A stretch of 41,249 nt of DNA from Paludibacteraceae bacterium (GCA_017961765.1 JAGCWQ010000241.1:1-41249); one strand, 5' to 3'; positions 26,254 to 35,437 are shown, numbered from the stretch's first letter. Notes: generated from the letters alone by a model not told the origin. A program made the numbers and translations.

Positions 26254-27213
26254 ATGAAGGAGATTACATTTATTCGACAGAACAAAAAGAAATGGTTGAG
26301 TCAAGAAAAGAAAACCAACAACTTGGACGGACTGACCACCGACAATCTGTCCGATCTATACGTCAATCTTTCCGCGGACTATGCCTATTCGCAAAGCCAA
26401 TACGACAACGCAAGAATCACCAAATTCCTAAGCAATTTGGTGACAAAGACGCACACCTACATCTACAGGAAAAAGAAATTCGACTTCTCCGCCATCCGAA
26501 AAACTTTCACCAAAGAGATTCCAGAAACGGTGGCAAGTGCGAAATTCGAGATGCTCTTCTCCTTAGGCATATTTCTCGTCGCTTGCCTAATCGGTGTCAT
26601 TCTGGCATTCCAAAGCGAAGAAAACATTGTCAACTTCTTGGGCAAAGGGTACGTAAACATGACCTTGGAAAACATCAAGAACGGTCATCCTACCGATGTT
26701 TACAACCAAGGGGCATGCAATCCCATGTTCTGGGAAATTGTTTACAACAACATAAAAGTCACTTTCAAGACATACGCCTACGGCATCATTCCTTTTTTAG
26801 GGAGTGGCTACATTATGGCCTGTAACGGCGTGATGTTGGGCGAGTTCCAATCGCTATTCTTCCTGCACGGTGTCGGCTTGGAATCGATGCTCTCCATCTG
26901 GATGCACGGAGCCTTCGAAATTCCGGCCATCATCATAGCAGGAGCCGCAGGCCTCACATTAGGCAAAGGTTGGGTATTGCCCGGGACATTCAGCCGTATG
27001 GAAGCCCTGAAAAAGAGCGGAATGAAGAGCATCAAGATCCTGCTCTCCACCACACCAATCCTGATAATTGCCGCATTCTTCGAATCGTACATCACCCGTC
27101 ACACCGAATGGAATGACCTGCTCCGTTTAACAATCATCCTATTGCTATTCGGATTCATCATTTTTTACTATGTTTACATTCCGTTCTTCATGAAAAAAAA
27201 ACAAGATAAATGA
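26254..27213 (+). CDS. SpoIIM/DUF95-family integral membrane protein
   Basis: Membrane protein of 319 residues, stage II sporulation protein M family. An N-terminal basic cytosolic part (1-100) precedes five likely membrane segments at about 101-119, 173-195, 215-235, 259-280 and 290-312. The GAFEIPAIIIAGAAGL block is the characteristic family motif. The family name does not imply sporulation: in Bacteroidota these genes accompany MoxR/DUF58 genes. Its stop overlaps the next start (ATGA), so the two are translationally coupled. The function is unknown. Confidence 0.88.
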   Translation: MKEITFIRQNKKKWLSQEKKTNNLDGLTTDNLSDLYVNLSADYAYSQSQYDNARITKFLSNLVTKTHTYIYRKKKFDFSAIRKTFTKEIPETVASAKFEMLFSLGIFLVACLIGVILAFQSEENIVNFLGKGYVNMTLENIKNGHPTDVYNQGACNPMFWEIVYNNIKVTFKTYAYGIIPFLGSGYIMACNGVMLGEFQSLFFLHGVGLESMLSIWMHGAFEIPAIIIAGAAGLTLGKGWVLPGTFSRMEALKKSGMKSIKILLSTTPILIIAAFFESYITRHTEWNDLLRLTIILLLFGFIIFYYVYIPFFMKKKQDK

Positions 27214-27998
27214 ATCAGAGACAAAGACATATAATTCGGTTATCACTACTGCTGACGTTTCTTTTCTCCCTTACATTATCCTATGGGGAAAGATATAAAG
27301 GGATACCCCAAGGGGACACACTCACAGAAGAGGTAGATTCCTATACAGAAGAAACAGAAGAGATAGATTCCTATACAGAAGAAACGGTAGAATGTCACAC
27401 TGCTCCCTTTCCCATCAACGATGGAGAATCCTACGAGAAGAAAAAGGAGGAACTGAAAAAGGCTCATCCCTACCCGCTTCCCACCATACCAGATGAAAAA
27501 GAAGAGACAAAAGAGGAATCGGAATCCTCTTTAAACAAAATATTATCGTTCATCCAGATGTTCCAAGAGATAGGCCTATACATTCTCGTCGCCATACTGA
27601 TCATCTGCATCATCACTTTCTGCATAATCAAAATTCTCCAAAAGAAAGGCTCAAAAAAGAAAAAAACGGGAATGGACGATGACGAGATGAGCATCCACCA
27701 CATATATACCGACGAGGAGATAAACCAACTGCTTGCCAACGGGAATTACAAAGAGGCGATTAAAATCGTCTATATCCGTTCACTCCAGCTGTTGGACGAG
27801 AAGGGCATTATTGCTTGGTCGCCCTATAAAACGCCTATCGAATTCTATTACGAAGTAAAGGACTCAAAGGTGAAAAGAGAACTCATGGAACTGACTTCCT
27901 CCACAATGGCAGTGAGATACGGAAACGTAGAAGCTACCATAAATGATTACGAGAGAGCCACCCTTAATTACAACAGTATAAAAAACAACTTGCGATGA
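27210..27998 (+). CDS. DUF4129-domain membrane protein
   Basis: Protein of 262 residues: signal peptide 1-26, an acidic periplasmic region with a duplicated 10-residue unit (TEEVDSYTEE at 39-48 and TEEIDSYTEE at 49-58), one transmembrane helix at about 122-142, a basic stop-transfer stretch, and a cytosolic helical DUF4129-like domain (about 165-262; e.g. INQLLANGNYKEAIKIVYI). Start and stop both overlap neighbours by ATGA, so it is tightly coupled to the SpoIIM-like and DUF4350 genes. The function is unknown; co-occurrence suggests an envelope-associated complex with the MoxR ATPase. Confidence 0.82.
   Translation: MNQRQRHIIRLSLLLTFLFSLTLSYGERYKGIPQGDTLTEEVDSYTEETEEIDSYTEETVECHTAPFPINDGESYEKKKEELKKAHPYPLPTIPDEKEETKEESESSLNKILSFIQMFQEIGLYILVAILIICIITFCIIKILQKKGSKKKKTGMDDDEMSIHHIYTDEEINQLLANGNYKEAIKIVYIRSLQLLDEKGIIAWSPYKTPIEFYYEVKDSKVKRELMELTSSTMAVRYGNVEATINDYERATLNYNSIKNNLR
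27324..27383 (+). repeat. Two tandem 30-bp units inside the DUF4129 gene
   Basis: Units 27324-27353 and 27354-27383 each begin ACAGAAGAG and end ATACAGAAGAA. They differ by a single base (GTAG versus ATAG), turning Val into Ile. The unit length is a multiple of three, so the frame is preserved. Confidence 0.95.
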
Positions 27999-29386
27999 AG
28001 ATTTTCAAAACCACATATTACTTCATAGCACTAATTTCTACGCTGCTACTTCTGTCGGCATGCCACAAAAGTGACAATTTGAATTGGCAGTCCACGTTAC
28101 GTCCAGACGTCGAAAACCCTTTCAGTTGCGGCATACTCGACAGTCTCTGCAAAGAGAGATATGGAGATTCCTACCAAATCTACACATTGAAAGAGGTGGA
28201 CAAATCCACCTTTGATAGTCACATCGATTATGACGTATTCAAGTCAGCAGATTATAAGAACATCTTGTATATATCCAACTATGGACATCTCGACAATGAA
28301 TGGGAGCTATTCGTTGAGAGGATGAAGATGGGATATAACACCATCATCGCATGTGAATATTTCTCCTTTGGAACAGATACCAAGACCCCAGACCGGTTTC
28401 CAGAAGGATACTCTATTTACGAATTAGCGAATGAACTCCGTAAAAACGAGAAACTTCCGCAAGCAAAGATCTTGGCGGAAATGGAGGATGAATCGAACCA
28501 TCATTTCACCCACTATAACTTTCCTGTCGTATTCTGCAAAAACAATTTATCTCTCTTAGACGGGACTTTCCTTTGGGACTCTTTAGGTTTGACGGAAAAG
28601 GTTTTACTCTTTGTAAACGAAACCAGGAAAGAGGGTGAAGCCTTGAAACCCTTAGCCGTACAGATCAAAGATGAGACCTCCAAGGGATCCATCATTTGGG
28701 TGGGCACGCCCCTTCTCTTCACCAACTACAACATCCTACATGAAAGGAACGACGAGCTCATTTTCAAACTAATAGACAAAGCACTGACCAATCCGACCGA
28801 AGTGGATTCTATGGGCAACAGTCTATCAGGCAACAGTACGATTACCCATATATACGACCCCGAATGGTCATTACCTTATAAAAGCCTCATGCAGTTGATG
28901 TTTGAAAATATAGGGAAAGACTTACTATGGTTGTTGGCCATCGTCTTCTTCGTTCTTTTCATCGTCTTTTATGGAAAGAGGAAGCAACGGATCATCCCCG
29001 AAATCAAACCAGCAAACAACCGCACCATTGGTTTCGTAGAGCAAATCAGCAATGTTTACTATTACAGAAACGAATATGACATCATTCTCAAGAAGAAGAT
29101 AACCTTCTTCTTCGACTTCATCAAAGATCGTCTGCATATCGACCTTCAGGATGAATCCCAAATAGAGAACAACGCCTCAAGGTTGATGTCCTTCTCTTTC
29201 CATGATAAAGCCCAAACGATCAAGTTCATAGAGAGACTGAACACTTACCATATGGCAAAAGTCAAAAAGATCACCCATAAGGGAAAAGACGAAAAGATCA
29301 CCCCTGAGCAGATGAGAAAGTGCATTGATACTATCAATACTATTTATCAGAACTTCAAAGGGGGTAAAAACAAAATAAAAAAATAA
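27995..29386 (+). CDS. DUF4350-domain lipoprotein-like membrane protein
   Basis: Protein of 463 residues. The N-terminus ends in a lipobox (LLSAC, Cys23), suggesting a lipid-anchored or membrane-tethered periplasmic part (24-305). That part resembles a DUF4350 glutamine-amidotransferase-like fold with ILYISNYGHLDNEWELFVE near 90. One transmembrane helix lies at about 310-327, followed by a basic cytosolic domain of about 135 residues. A lipobox plus an internal helix is unusual, so the Cys could simply belong to a signal anchor. It is coupled to the DUF4129 gene by ATGA overlap and lies 34 nt before moxR. The function is unknown. Confidence 0.8.
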   Translation: MKIFKTTYYFIALISTLLLLSACHKSDNLNWQSTLRPDVENPFSCGILDSLCKERYGDSYQIYTLKEVDKSTFDSHIDYDVFKSADYKNILYISNYGHLDNEWELFVERMKMGYNTIIACEYFSFGTDTKTPDRFPEGYSIYELANELRKNEKLPQAKILAEMEDESNHHFTHYNFPVVFCKNNLSLLDGTFLWDSLGLTEKVLLFVNETRKEGEALKPLAVQIKDETSKGSIIWVGTPLLFTNYNILHERNDELIFKLIDKALTNPTEVDSMGNSLSGNSTITHIYDPEWSLPYKSLMQLMFENIGKDLLWLLAIVFFVLFIVFYGKRKQRIIPEIKPANNRTIGFVEQISNVYYYRNEYDIILKKKITFFFDFIKDRLHIDLQDESQIENNASRLMSFSFHDKAQTIKFIERLNTYHMAKVKKITHKGKDEKITPEQMRKCIDTINTIYQNFKGGKNKIKK

Positions 29387-29420
29387 TTCAAAGTAAAATA
29401 TAACTAAACAATTCAAAAAT

Positions 29421-30386
29421 ATGGACAACAGCGTATTTTTCACTAACTCATATAGCCCTAAAATAGAGGAGATGAGAAAAACCATCTCCCAAATCATCGT
29501 AGGGCAAGAGAACATGATCGACTTGATCCTAACGGCCATCCTCGCTGACGGACACGTCTTAATTGAAGGTGTGCCAGGCATCGCAAAGACGCTTACGGCA
29601 AGGGTCATCTCGAAGTTGCTCAACGCGGACTTCTCCCGTATTCAATTCACATCCGACCTCATGCCATCCGATGTTTTGGGTACCAATGTCTTCAACATGC
29701 AGACCAACGCCTTCGACTTTCACAAAGGTCCTGCTTTCGGCGATATCATCCTAGTGGACGAGATTAACCGTGCGCCAGCCAAGACACAATCGGCTCTCTT
29801 TGAGGTGATGGAAGAGCGACAGGCCACCATCGACGGCGTAAGGTACGACATGGGCAACGTCTATACCATCATCGCCACCCAAAACCCTATCGAGCAAGAG
29901 GGAACCTATCGTTTGCCGGAAGCCCAGTTGGACCGTTTCCTCTTCAAGATCAACATGGGCTACCCTACCCTCGACGAGGAGATTAAAATCATTTTGTCTC
30001 ACAACGAGAAGAAGAATTTCACTAAGTTGGAAGAGTTGTCGCCTATCCTCACGAAGGAGGAATTGATCGATTTGAGGAATCTCGCCCACGGCATCCTCAT
30101 CGACGAAAAGCTCATCCGCTATATTGCGCAAATCGTCCAAGAGAGCCGTAGCAACCAATCCATCTATATGGGAGCCTCTCCACGTGCATCCATCGCCCTG
30201 CTGAATGCCTCAAAAGCCTTCGCACTCTTGCAAGGAAGAGCTTTCGTCATCCCTGACGATATAAAGATGCTCGCCGTGCCAGTCCTCTGCCACCGTCTGA
30301 TTCTCGCATCCCAAGCAGAGATGGAGGGTATTCCTGTAGAGACCATCATCAAAGAAATCGTGAAGAACGTAGAAGTTCCCAAATAA
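29421..30386 (+). CDS. MoxR-family AAA+ ATPase
   Basis: Cytosolic AAA+ chaperone-like ATPase, 321 residues. Walker A is GVPGIAKT at 50-57, Walker B is IILVDE at 109-114 followed by INRAPAKTQSALFEVMEE, and sensor 1 is IATQNPIEQEGTYRLPEAQ near 150. The C-terminal lid contains GASPRASIALLNASKAFA. MoxR proteins are thought to help mature VWA or metal-dependent partner proteins; here the neighbours are DUF58 and membrane proteins rather than the BatABCD genes. The whole active site is intact. The gene is 24 nt before the DUF58 gene. Confidence 0.95.
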   Translation: MDNSVFFTNSYSPKIEEMRKTISQIIVGQENMIDLILTAILADGHVLIEGVPGIAKTLTARVISKLLNADFSRIQFTSDLMPSDVLGTNVFNMQTNAFDFHKGPAFGDIILVDEINRAPAKTQSALFEVMEERQATIDGVRYDMGNVYTIIATQNPIEQEGTYRLPEAQLDRFLFKINMGYPTLDEEIKIILSHNEKKNFTKLEELSPILTKEELIDLRNLAHGILIDEKLIRYIAQIVQESRSNQSIYMGASPRASIALLNASKAFALLQGRAFVIPDDIKMLAVPVLCHRLILASQAEMEGIPVETIIKEIVKNVEVPK

Positions 30387-30410
30387 CAATCATCACTAAA
30401 GGAGATAGGT

Positions 30411-31724
30411 ATGTATCTGACAAAGAATACGATAATAGCACTAATAGCCATCCTTGTGGTATTTTGTCTCTACTCAATATCGTGGACGTTCATCTTTATT
30501 GGGATTGGTCTGCTTACTGCGTTCGTGCTTTTCTTCCTATTCGACCTGACCAGCGTTTTCAAAAAAACAGGCGGATTCGAATGTTCGAGGGATTGCCCCA
30601 ACCGACTATCCAATGGAGACGACAACACCGTCAAAATCACCGTCAAGAATCTTTATCCAAAGGCTGTCTCCATCCAAATCATCGACGAGATTCCAGTGGA
30701 ATTCCAAAAGCGTGATTTCCTCATCAAAGCCAAATTAGAAGCGGGCGAAACCAAGGATTTCACCTACTCGCTCGTACCAACCAAGCGCGGCGAATACATA
30801 TTCCACGACCTGAACATCTTCGTGACATCCCGCTTCAAGTTGCTGGAAAGAAAGTTCAAATATGACCTTCAATGGAAGAGCAAGGTCTATCCTTCCTACA
30901 CCATCATCCGTAATACGCAACTGCTTTCGCCTGAAAACAAAAACAGAGAATTAGGCATAAAAAACGTACGAAGAATCGGACAGAGTTTGGAATTTGAAAA
31001 CATCAAGGAGTATGTCAAAGGCGACGACTACCGCTCCATCAACTGGAAAGCGAGTGCCCGCAAACACCAACTGATGTGCAACGTTTACAGCGACGAGCAA
31101 TCACAACAGATATACAACATCATAGACAAGGGAAAGGGCATGCAACAAGCCTTCAACGGCATGACGCTACTCGACTACTCCATCAACGCAGCCGTGGCGC
31201 TCTCCTTCGTAGCCATCTCACACAACGACAACGCAGGACTCATCACATTCGAAAAGAATGTAACCACCCATCTCCCTGCCAACAAGAAGAGGAATCAAAT
31301 TAACCTGATATTGGAAAACCTCTATAATGAGAAAACCGATTTCAAACACAGTGATTTTTCCACATTGCACGAATATTGCAAAAAGAAAATTACCAAACGA
31401 AGCCTCTTCATCATCTACACAACGTTCGACAGCATGGCCAGTATGGAGCGACAACTCCCTTTCCTGCGTCTGCTTTCCCAAAAACACATCGTGCTCCTTG
31501 TCTTCTTCAAAGACAGCGAATTGGAACAATTGTCCGAAAAGGAGTTGACAAAAGAAAGCGACTATTACAGACAAACCATTGCGGAGAAATTCATTTTCGA
31601 GAAAAAGCTTATTATCAATAAATTAAGACAGAGCGGTATCTACTCCATTCTTTCCCGTCCTGAAGATTTGAGAGCCAAGACTATCAATAAATATATCGAA
31701 ATGAAGGCCCATAGGATTATCTAA
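30411..31724 (+). CDS. DUF58-domain protein
   Basis: Protein of 437 residues. Two adjacent N-terminal hydrophobic segments (about 7-45) anchor it to the inner membrane. A beta-rich stretch (about 75-170) follows, then the DUF58 signature YVKGDDYRSINWKASAR at 201-217 and a VWA-like C-terminal domain (about 230-420). DUF58 proteins are the almost invariant partners of MoxR ATPases. It is the last gene of the cluster and is followed by a pair of palindromes. The role in this organism is unknown. Confidence 0.92.
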   Translation: MYLTKNTIIALIAILVVFCLYSISWTFIFIGIGLLTAFVLFFLFDLTSVFKKTGGFECSRDCPNRLSNGDDNTVKITVKNLYPKAVSIQIIDEIPVEFQKRDFLIKAKLEAGETKDFTYSLVPTKRGEYIFHDLNIFVTSRFKLLERKFKYDLQWKSKVYPSYTIIRNTQLLSPENKNRELGIKNVRRIGQSLEFENIKEYVKGDDYRSINWKASARKHQLMCNVYSDEQSQQIYNIIDKGKGMQQAFNGMTLLDYSINAAVALSFVAISHNDNAGLITFEKNVTTHLPANKKRNQINLILENLYNEKTDFKHSDFSTLHEYCKKKITKRSLFIIYTTFDSMASMERQLPFLRLLSQKHIVLLVFFKDSELEQLSEKELTKESDYYRQTIAEKFIFEKKLIINKLRQSGIYSILSRPEDLRAKTINKYIEMKAHRII

Positions 31725-31730
31725 CAACGA

Positions 31731-31786
31731 CCCCAGACTAAAGTCTGGGGCTAGTGTAGTGTTGTCTCTTCGAGACAAGAAGGTAG
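31731..31786. repeat. REP-like pair of palindromes between convergent genes
   Basis: The first palindrome is 31731-31750 (CCCCAGACT / AGTCTGGGG around AA). The second is 31762-31778 (TTGTCTC / GAGACAA around TTC). A GTAG tetranucleotide occurs after each (31756-31759 and 31783-31786). Neither hairpin has a T-tract on either strand, so they do not look like ordinary intrinsic terminators. The arrangement resembles REP/BIME elements, but only one copy is visible in this window. Confidence 0.6.
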
Positions 31787-31821
31787 CATGGTATTTTACA
31801 AGAATCTTCACATTGACCTTT

Positions 31822-33060
31822 CTATCGGCTCGCACGATAATAAATCGTTGAACAATTTTCAGGGCGGAAAATTTCTTTCGCCAACGCTTGAACATCCGCA
31901 GCCGAAACCTCCCGATAGAGAGCGATTTCCGTATTCATCAAGTCCACATTTCCTAGCAATTCATAATATGCCAAATTGCTTGCCTTATTGAAAAGACTGA
32001 TATCGCTGAAGAGTCGGTTGGATTCATATTTATTCTTCACCTTCTCCAACTCTTGATCCGAAATCAAATCAGTCGTAAGCCGTTGCAACTCCTCGGTCAA
32101 GGCATTATCAGCCTCTTCAAAAGAGACATCGTTGGACAATTTACCATTTACGAAGAAAAGTCCCTCCTCAATATCACCCAAGATGCTAGCATCAACAGAC
32201 ATGAACATCTTCTTGTCGCAGACCAGACGCTGATAAAGACGGGAAGAACGGCCATTCGCCAAGATATCGGAAATCAAGTCGGAGACATGGTAGCCCGGTT
32301 CCATACGTCTTGGCGAGCGATATGCCTTATAGATGGCATTCACAGGGACATCACGCTCCACCTCCATAAAACGAGGCTCACACTGTTTCGGCTCATGAGG
32401 AATCTGACGCACCTTCACCTCTCTTCGCGGTATATCCGCATACCACTTCTCCACTAAACGCTTCGTCTCCTCCAAGGAGATGTTGCCCACCACCGTCAGG
32501 ATGGCATTATTCGGAGCATAGTGGGAATAGAAGAAATCCTTCTCCATCTGCAGATCCACCTGCTCTATATGAGAAAGCTCCAATCCGATGGTAGGCCAAC
32601 GGTAAGGATGCTGTTTGAAGACCAAGGAACGCATCAAATGCCCCACGTCGCCATAGGGCTGATTCAGATTCCGCTGTTTGAACTCCTCACAAACGACTTG
32701 TTTCTGCACATCCAACGAATGCTGGCTAAAATCCAAGGCCAACATTCTGTCAGACTCCAACCAAAAAGCAATCTCCACATTTTGAGCAGGAACCACATCA
32801 TAGTAATTCGTATAATCGCTAACCGTCCATGCGTTATCCTCGCCTCCCGCCTGTTGAATCGGGTCGTCGAAGGAAGGGATATGGGCAGAACCACCAAACA
32901 TCAAATGCTCGAAAAGATGAGCCATGCCCGTACAATTGGGAGACTCGTCACGAGCACCCACATCATAAAGCGTATTCACCACCACCATCGGCGTAGTCTT
33001 ATCCTCCAAATGGATTACACGCAATCCATTCTCCAACACGAAACGATTATAATTAAACAT
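31822..33060 (-). CDS. M16-family zinc metallopeptidase
   Basis: Insulinase/mitochondrial-processing-peptidase-like protein, 412 residues, the short two-domain form. The zinc motif HLFEH is at 48-52 with the third ligand Glu in CEEFKQ near 125. The C-terminal M16 domain (about 180-370) contains YKAYRSPRRMEPGYHVSDL and LYQRLVCDKKMF. The catalytic residues appear complete, so an active peptidase is expected, probably cytosolic since no signal peptide is seen. It is the third gene of a minus-strand group with GH9 and SpoU genes, 24 nt after the methyltransferase. Confidence 0.94.
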   Translation of the reverse strand: MFNYNRFVLENGLRVIHLEDKTTPMVVVNTLYDVGARDESPNCTGMAHLFEHLMFGGSAHIPSFDDPIQQAGGEDNAWTVSDYTNYYDVVPAQNVEIAFWLESDRMLALDFSQHSLDVQKQVVCEEFKQRNLNQPYGDVGHLMRSLVFKQHPYRWPTIGLELSHIEQVDLQMEKDFFYSHYAPNNAILTVVGNISLEETKRLVEKWYADIPRREVKVRQIPHEPKQCEPRFMEVERDVPVNAIYKAYRSPRRMEPGYHVSDLISDILANGRSSRLYQRLVCDKKMFMSVDASILGDIEEGLFFVNGKLSNDVSFEEADNALTEELQRLTTDLISDQELEKVKNKYESNRLFSDISLFNKASNLAYYELLGNVDLMNTEIALYREVSAADVQALAKEIFRPENCSTIYYRASR

Positions 33061-33084
33061 CTTCTACTATGCCCTATTCTTAAT

Positions 33085-33621
33085 TCAAAATTGTCTTCCT
33101 ATCTGCTTAAAGAAATCCCAAATGACGATTCCTGTCGTCACAGAGACATTCAACGAGTGTTTGGTTCCATACTGAGGCAACTCAATGCAAGCGTCGCTCA
33201 TATCGACCACCTCTTGCAAAACGCCCTTCACCTCATTGCCCATCACAATCGCATATTTTTTGTCACGCTCCAAATTCAAGTCCACCAAAGAGACACTGCC
33301 TTCCACCTGCTCCACAGAATAGATGAAATAGCCCTCTTCGTGCAAAGATCGAATAGCATCCTGCGTATTCTCGAAATATTTCCAATCAACGGAAAACTCA
33401 GCGCCAAGAGCCGTCTTGTGAATTTCCGCATTAGGCGGAGTCGATGTGATGCCACACAAATAGATGCTCTTCACCAAAAAAGCATCCGACGTACGGAAAA
33501 CCGCACCAACATTATGTAAACTTCGCACATTGTCCAAAACAACGACCAGCGGCATTTTCTCGACAGACTTAAACTCGTCTGCCGAAATCCTGTCCAATTC
33601 TTCCACATCTAACTTCCGCAT
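33085..33621 (-). CDS. SpoU/TrmH-family RNA 2'-O-methyltransferase
   Basis: Protein of 178 residues consisting of the SPOUT knot domain only. Motif 1 is LDNVRSLHNVGAVFRTSDAF near 29-48, motif 2 IVMGNEVKGV near 125, motif 3 LPQYGTKHSLNVSVTTGI near 147-164. All three SAM-binding/knot motifs are present, while the N-terminal RNA-binding domain of larger TrmH/RlmB proteins is reduced. The target (tRNA or rRNA) cannot be told. It lies between GH9 (21 nt) and the M16 peptidase (24 nt). Confidence 0.93.
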   Translation of the reverse strand: MRKLDVEELDRISADEFKSVEKMPLVVVLDNVRSLHNVGAVFRTSDAFLVKSIYLCGITSTPPNAEIHKTALGAEFSVDWKYFENTQDAIRSLHEEGYFIYSVEQVEGSVSLVDLNLERDKKYAIVMGNEVKGVLQEVVDMSDACIELPQYGTKHSLNVSVTTGIVIWDFFKQIGRQF

Positions 33622-33642
33622 ATCTTAATTCAAAATAAAACG

Positions 33643-35379
33643 TCATTGACCTATCTGATTCTCTACGATACCGACAAGTGCCGCCATCGGAGCATTCCAA
33701 TTGATAGCTATCTCATTCGTTGAATAGCTACAAGTCTTGTCCAAGTAGCAACGAGCCGGAGCCGACGACGGATAATTCTGCTTGCCACAATCAGCCACCT
33801 GATTCGCATTAGAGCCACCCGCCAAATAACCAGGCATCGGTTCTTTTCGGTTCCATGCCGTCGTACGTCTGTCATGGAAATTCTTCGGATAACGGGAACC
33901 GAACCTGGAGACAAAACAATAGTCGGTCGGATTCGTACCCAACAAATAGTTGAACGTAGAGAGCATAGCCTCCTTATACTTATCCGATTTATATATGTAA
34001 TAAGCCAAACCTAATATCGCACCATTCGTAGCTATCACGCCATTGCTTCCCCACTCAAACTTCTTGATTGGCACCAAATTAGGACAATAGTGGCACATAT
34101 TATAAAGCCCTTCACACAAGCCCTTGAACTTACGGTCAACCGCATCCATATTCACAATCTTGGACATTTCCTCCTTATGCAAAGCCAAGGATACCAATCC
34201 CAAAGAATTGACTTCAGCCCAAGTAGGGGTTTCAAACAATTGCATAAAATCAAGTCTCTCAAAATATTTCTTATCCCCAGTCGTGATGAACAACTCCGAT
34301 GCTGCCCAAAAGAACTCGTCCGAGAAAGAACGTCCACGGTCGCCATACTCTCCCGTACGGACACCCTCCGGATTGCTATAGTGAACCTCCGGATTCTTTT
34401 CAGCCCATCGCCATGCACTGACAGAAGCCTTCAAAGCCTTGTCCGACAAGCCAGGGAAAATGGAATCGTAATCCTTATAAATTCGGGAAGCCATTGCCAT
34501 AACAGCCGAAAAATTCAACGTCGCAGCCGTCGATTTGCCAATCATATAGCGATCCAACTTGTCTTCGGATGGCAACATCATCGAACAAAAACGCAAGGAT
34601 GACAATTTATGATAAACGCCTCCATCCTCGTCCTGCATGTTGAAAAGCCAATCCAACTCCCATTTCATCTCATCCAAAAGGTCTGGAACACCATTTTCGC
34701 TCTCCGGAATGTTCAAATTCAACGATTTATAGTACTCAGGATACATCTCATAGGCCAACGCCAAAGCATGGAAAGAGATGCCCGCATTCACCACGTACAA
34801 ATTATAATCACCTGCATCATACCATCCACGGGGAGCCGAGATAAAAGTCTCCGTCGGACGGTTCTCCGAAGCGGCTGTAGGATGGATATAAACCGTATCG
34901 TCCGCATGACCCATTGCACGGGAATAGTCATCCCCATTAAACGTCGCATACTCCGGCTTGATGTCTATCGAGACACGCCACATATAAAAGGCTTTCAAGG
35001 TCCAAATGGACAAAGACTCATAGACCGCCTTCTCCTTGATCTCGAACGGATGAGACTTCTCGTTTAAGCAATAGACATAATACTTTCCGGGTTTCGTCAA
35101 CGTAGAGAAATCCGCCACCTGCAAGGTCTCATTAGATTGTTTCCAATGCTTTCCTTCCTGCAACTCTCCACGAAAGACAACATCGCCCGAGACATATTCC
35201 CGAATTTCGAAATCCTCCGCCTCCATATTCGCAAGGATGGCCTGCTTCGTAGAATGGGCATAATATCCCACCTGATTAACACGGATAAAATTCATTTGCG
35301 AAAAGAGAGGTTGCACCCCCAACAAGAAGGCGAAGAACAGCAAAACGCTTAGCTTCTTTTTTGAAATTTTCAAAACCAT
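33643..35379 (-). CDS. Secreted glycoside hydrolase family 9 (endoglucanase-like)
   Basis: Endo-beta-glucanase family, retaining both catalytic regions. I prefer the start at Met7 of the longest frame (35379), which gives a clean signal peptide MVLKISKKKLSVLLFFAFLL ending near FSQ; the first ATG is at 35397. Counting from the longest frame, an N-terminal CelD_N Ig-like domain spans about 35-120 (MNFIRVNQVGYYAHSTKQA), and the (alpha/alpha)6 barrel follows. The DAGD motif (194-197, base Asp) is in GWYDAGDY; HDRRTTAWNR carries the conserved His/Arg near 505; the acid Glu is in STNEIAINWNAP (E562). It therefore looks catalytically competent, periplasmic or exported. It is not in a Sus-like polysaccharide locus. 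Confidence 0.93.
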   Translation of the reverse strand: MVLKISKKKLSVLLFFAFLLGVQPLFSQMNFIRVNQVGYYAHSTKQAILANMEAEDFEIREYVSGDVVFRGELQEGKHWKQSNETLQVADFSTLTKPGKYYVYCLNEKSHPFEIKEKAVYESLSIWTLKAFYMWRVSIDIKPEYATFNGDDYSRAMGHADDTVYIHPTAASENRPTETFISAPRGWYDAGDYNLYVVNAGISFHALALAYEMYPEYYKSLNLNIPESENGVPDLLDEMKWELDWLFNMQDEDGGVYHKLSSLRFCSMMLPSEDKLDRYMIGKSTAATLNFSAVMAMASRIYKDYDSIFPGLSDKALKASVSAWRWAEKNPEVHYSNPEGVRTGEYGDRGRSFSDEFFWAASELFITTGDKKYFERLDFMQLFETPTWAEVNSLGLVSLALHKEEMSKIVNMDAVDRKFKGLCEGLYNMCHYCPNLVPIKKFEWGSNGVIATNGAILGLAYYIYKSDKYKEAMLSTFNYLLGTNPTDYCFVSRFGSRYPKNFHDRRTTAWNRKEPMPGYLAGGSNANQVADCGKQNYPSSAPARCYLDKTCSYSTNEIAINWNAPMAALVGIVENQIGQ

Positions 35380-35437
35380 AAACAACAAATTAAACATTTA
35401 TACTTACACTTTAACAAAAACAAACTTTACTGGAAAC

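Noticed and set aside
26254-27213. SpoIIM-like gene as a sign of endospore formation
   Set aside because: The family is widespread in non-sporulating bacteria and here travels with MoxR/DUF58 genes; no other sporulation gene is present.
32521-33519. 332-codon plus-strand frame across the M16 and SpoU genes
   Set aside because: It lies antisense to two intact, motif-complete genes and spans their boundary, with no promoter or family features.
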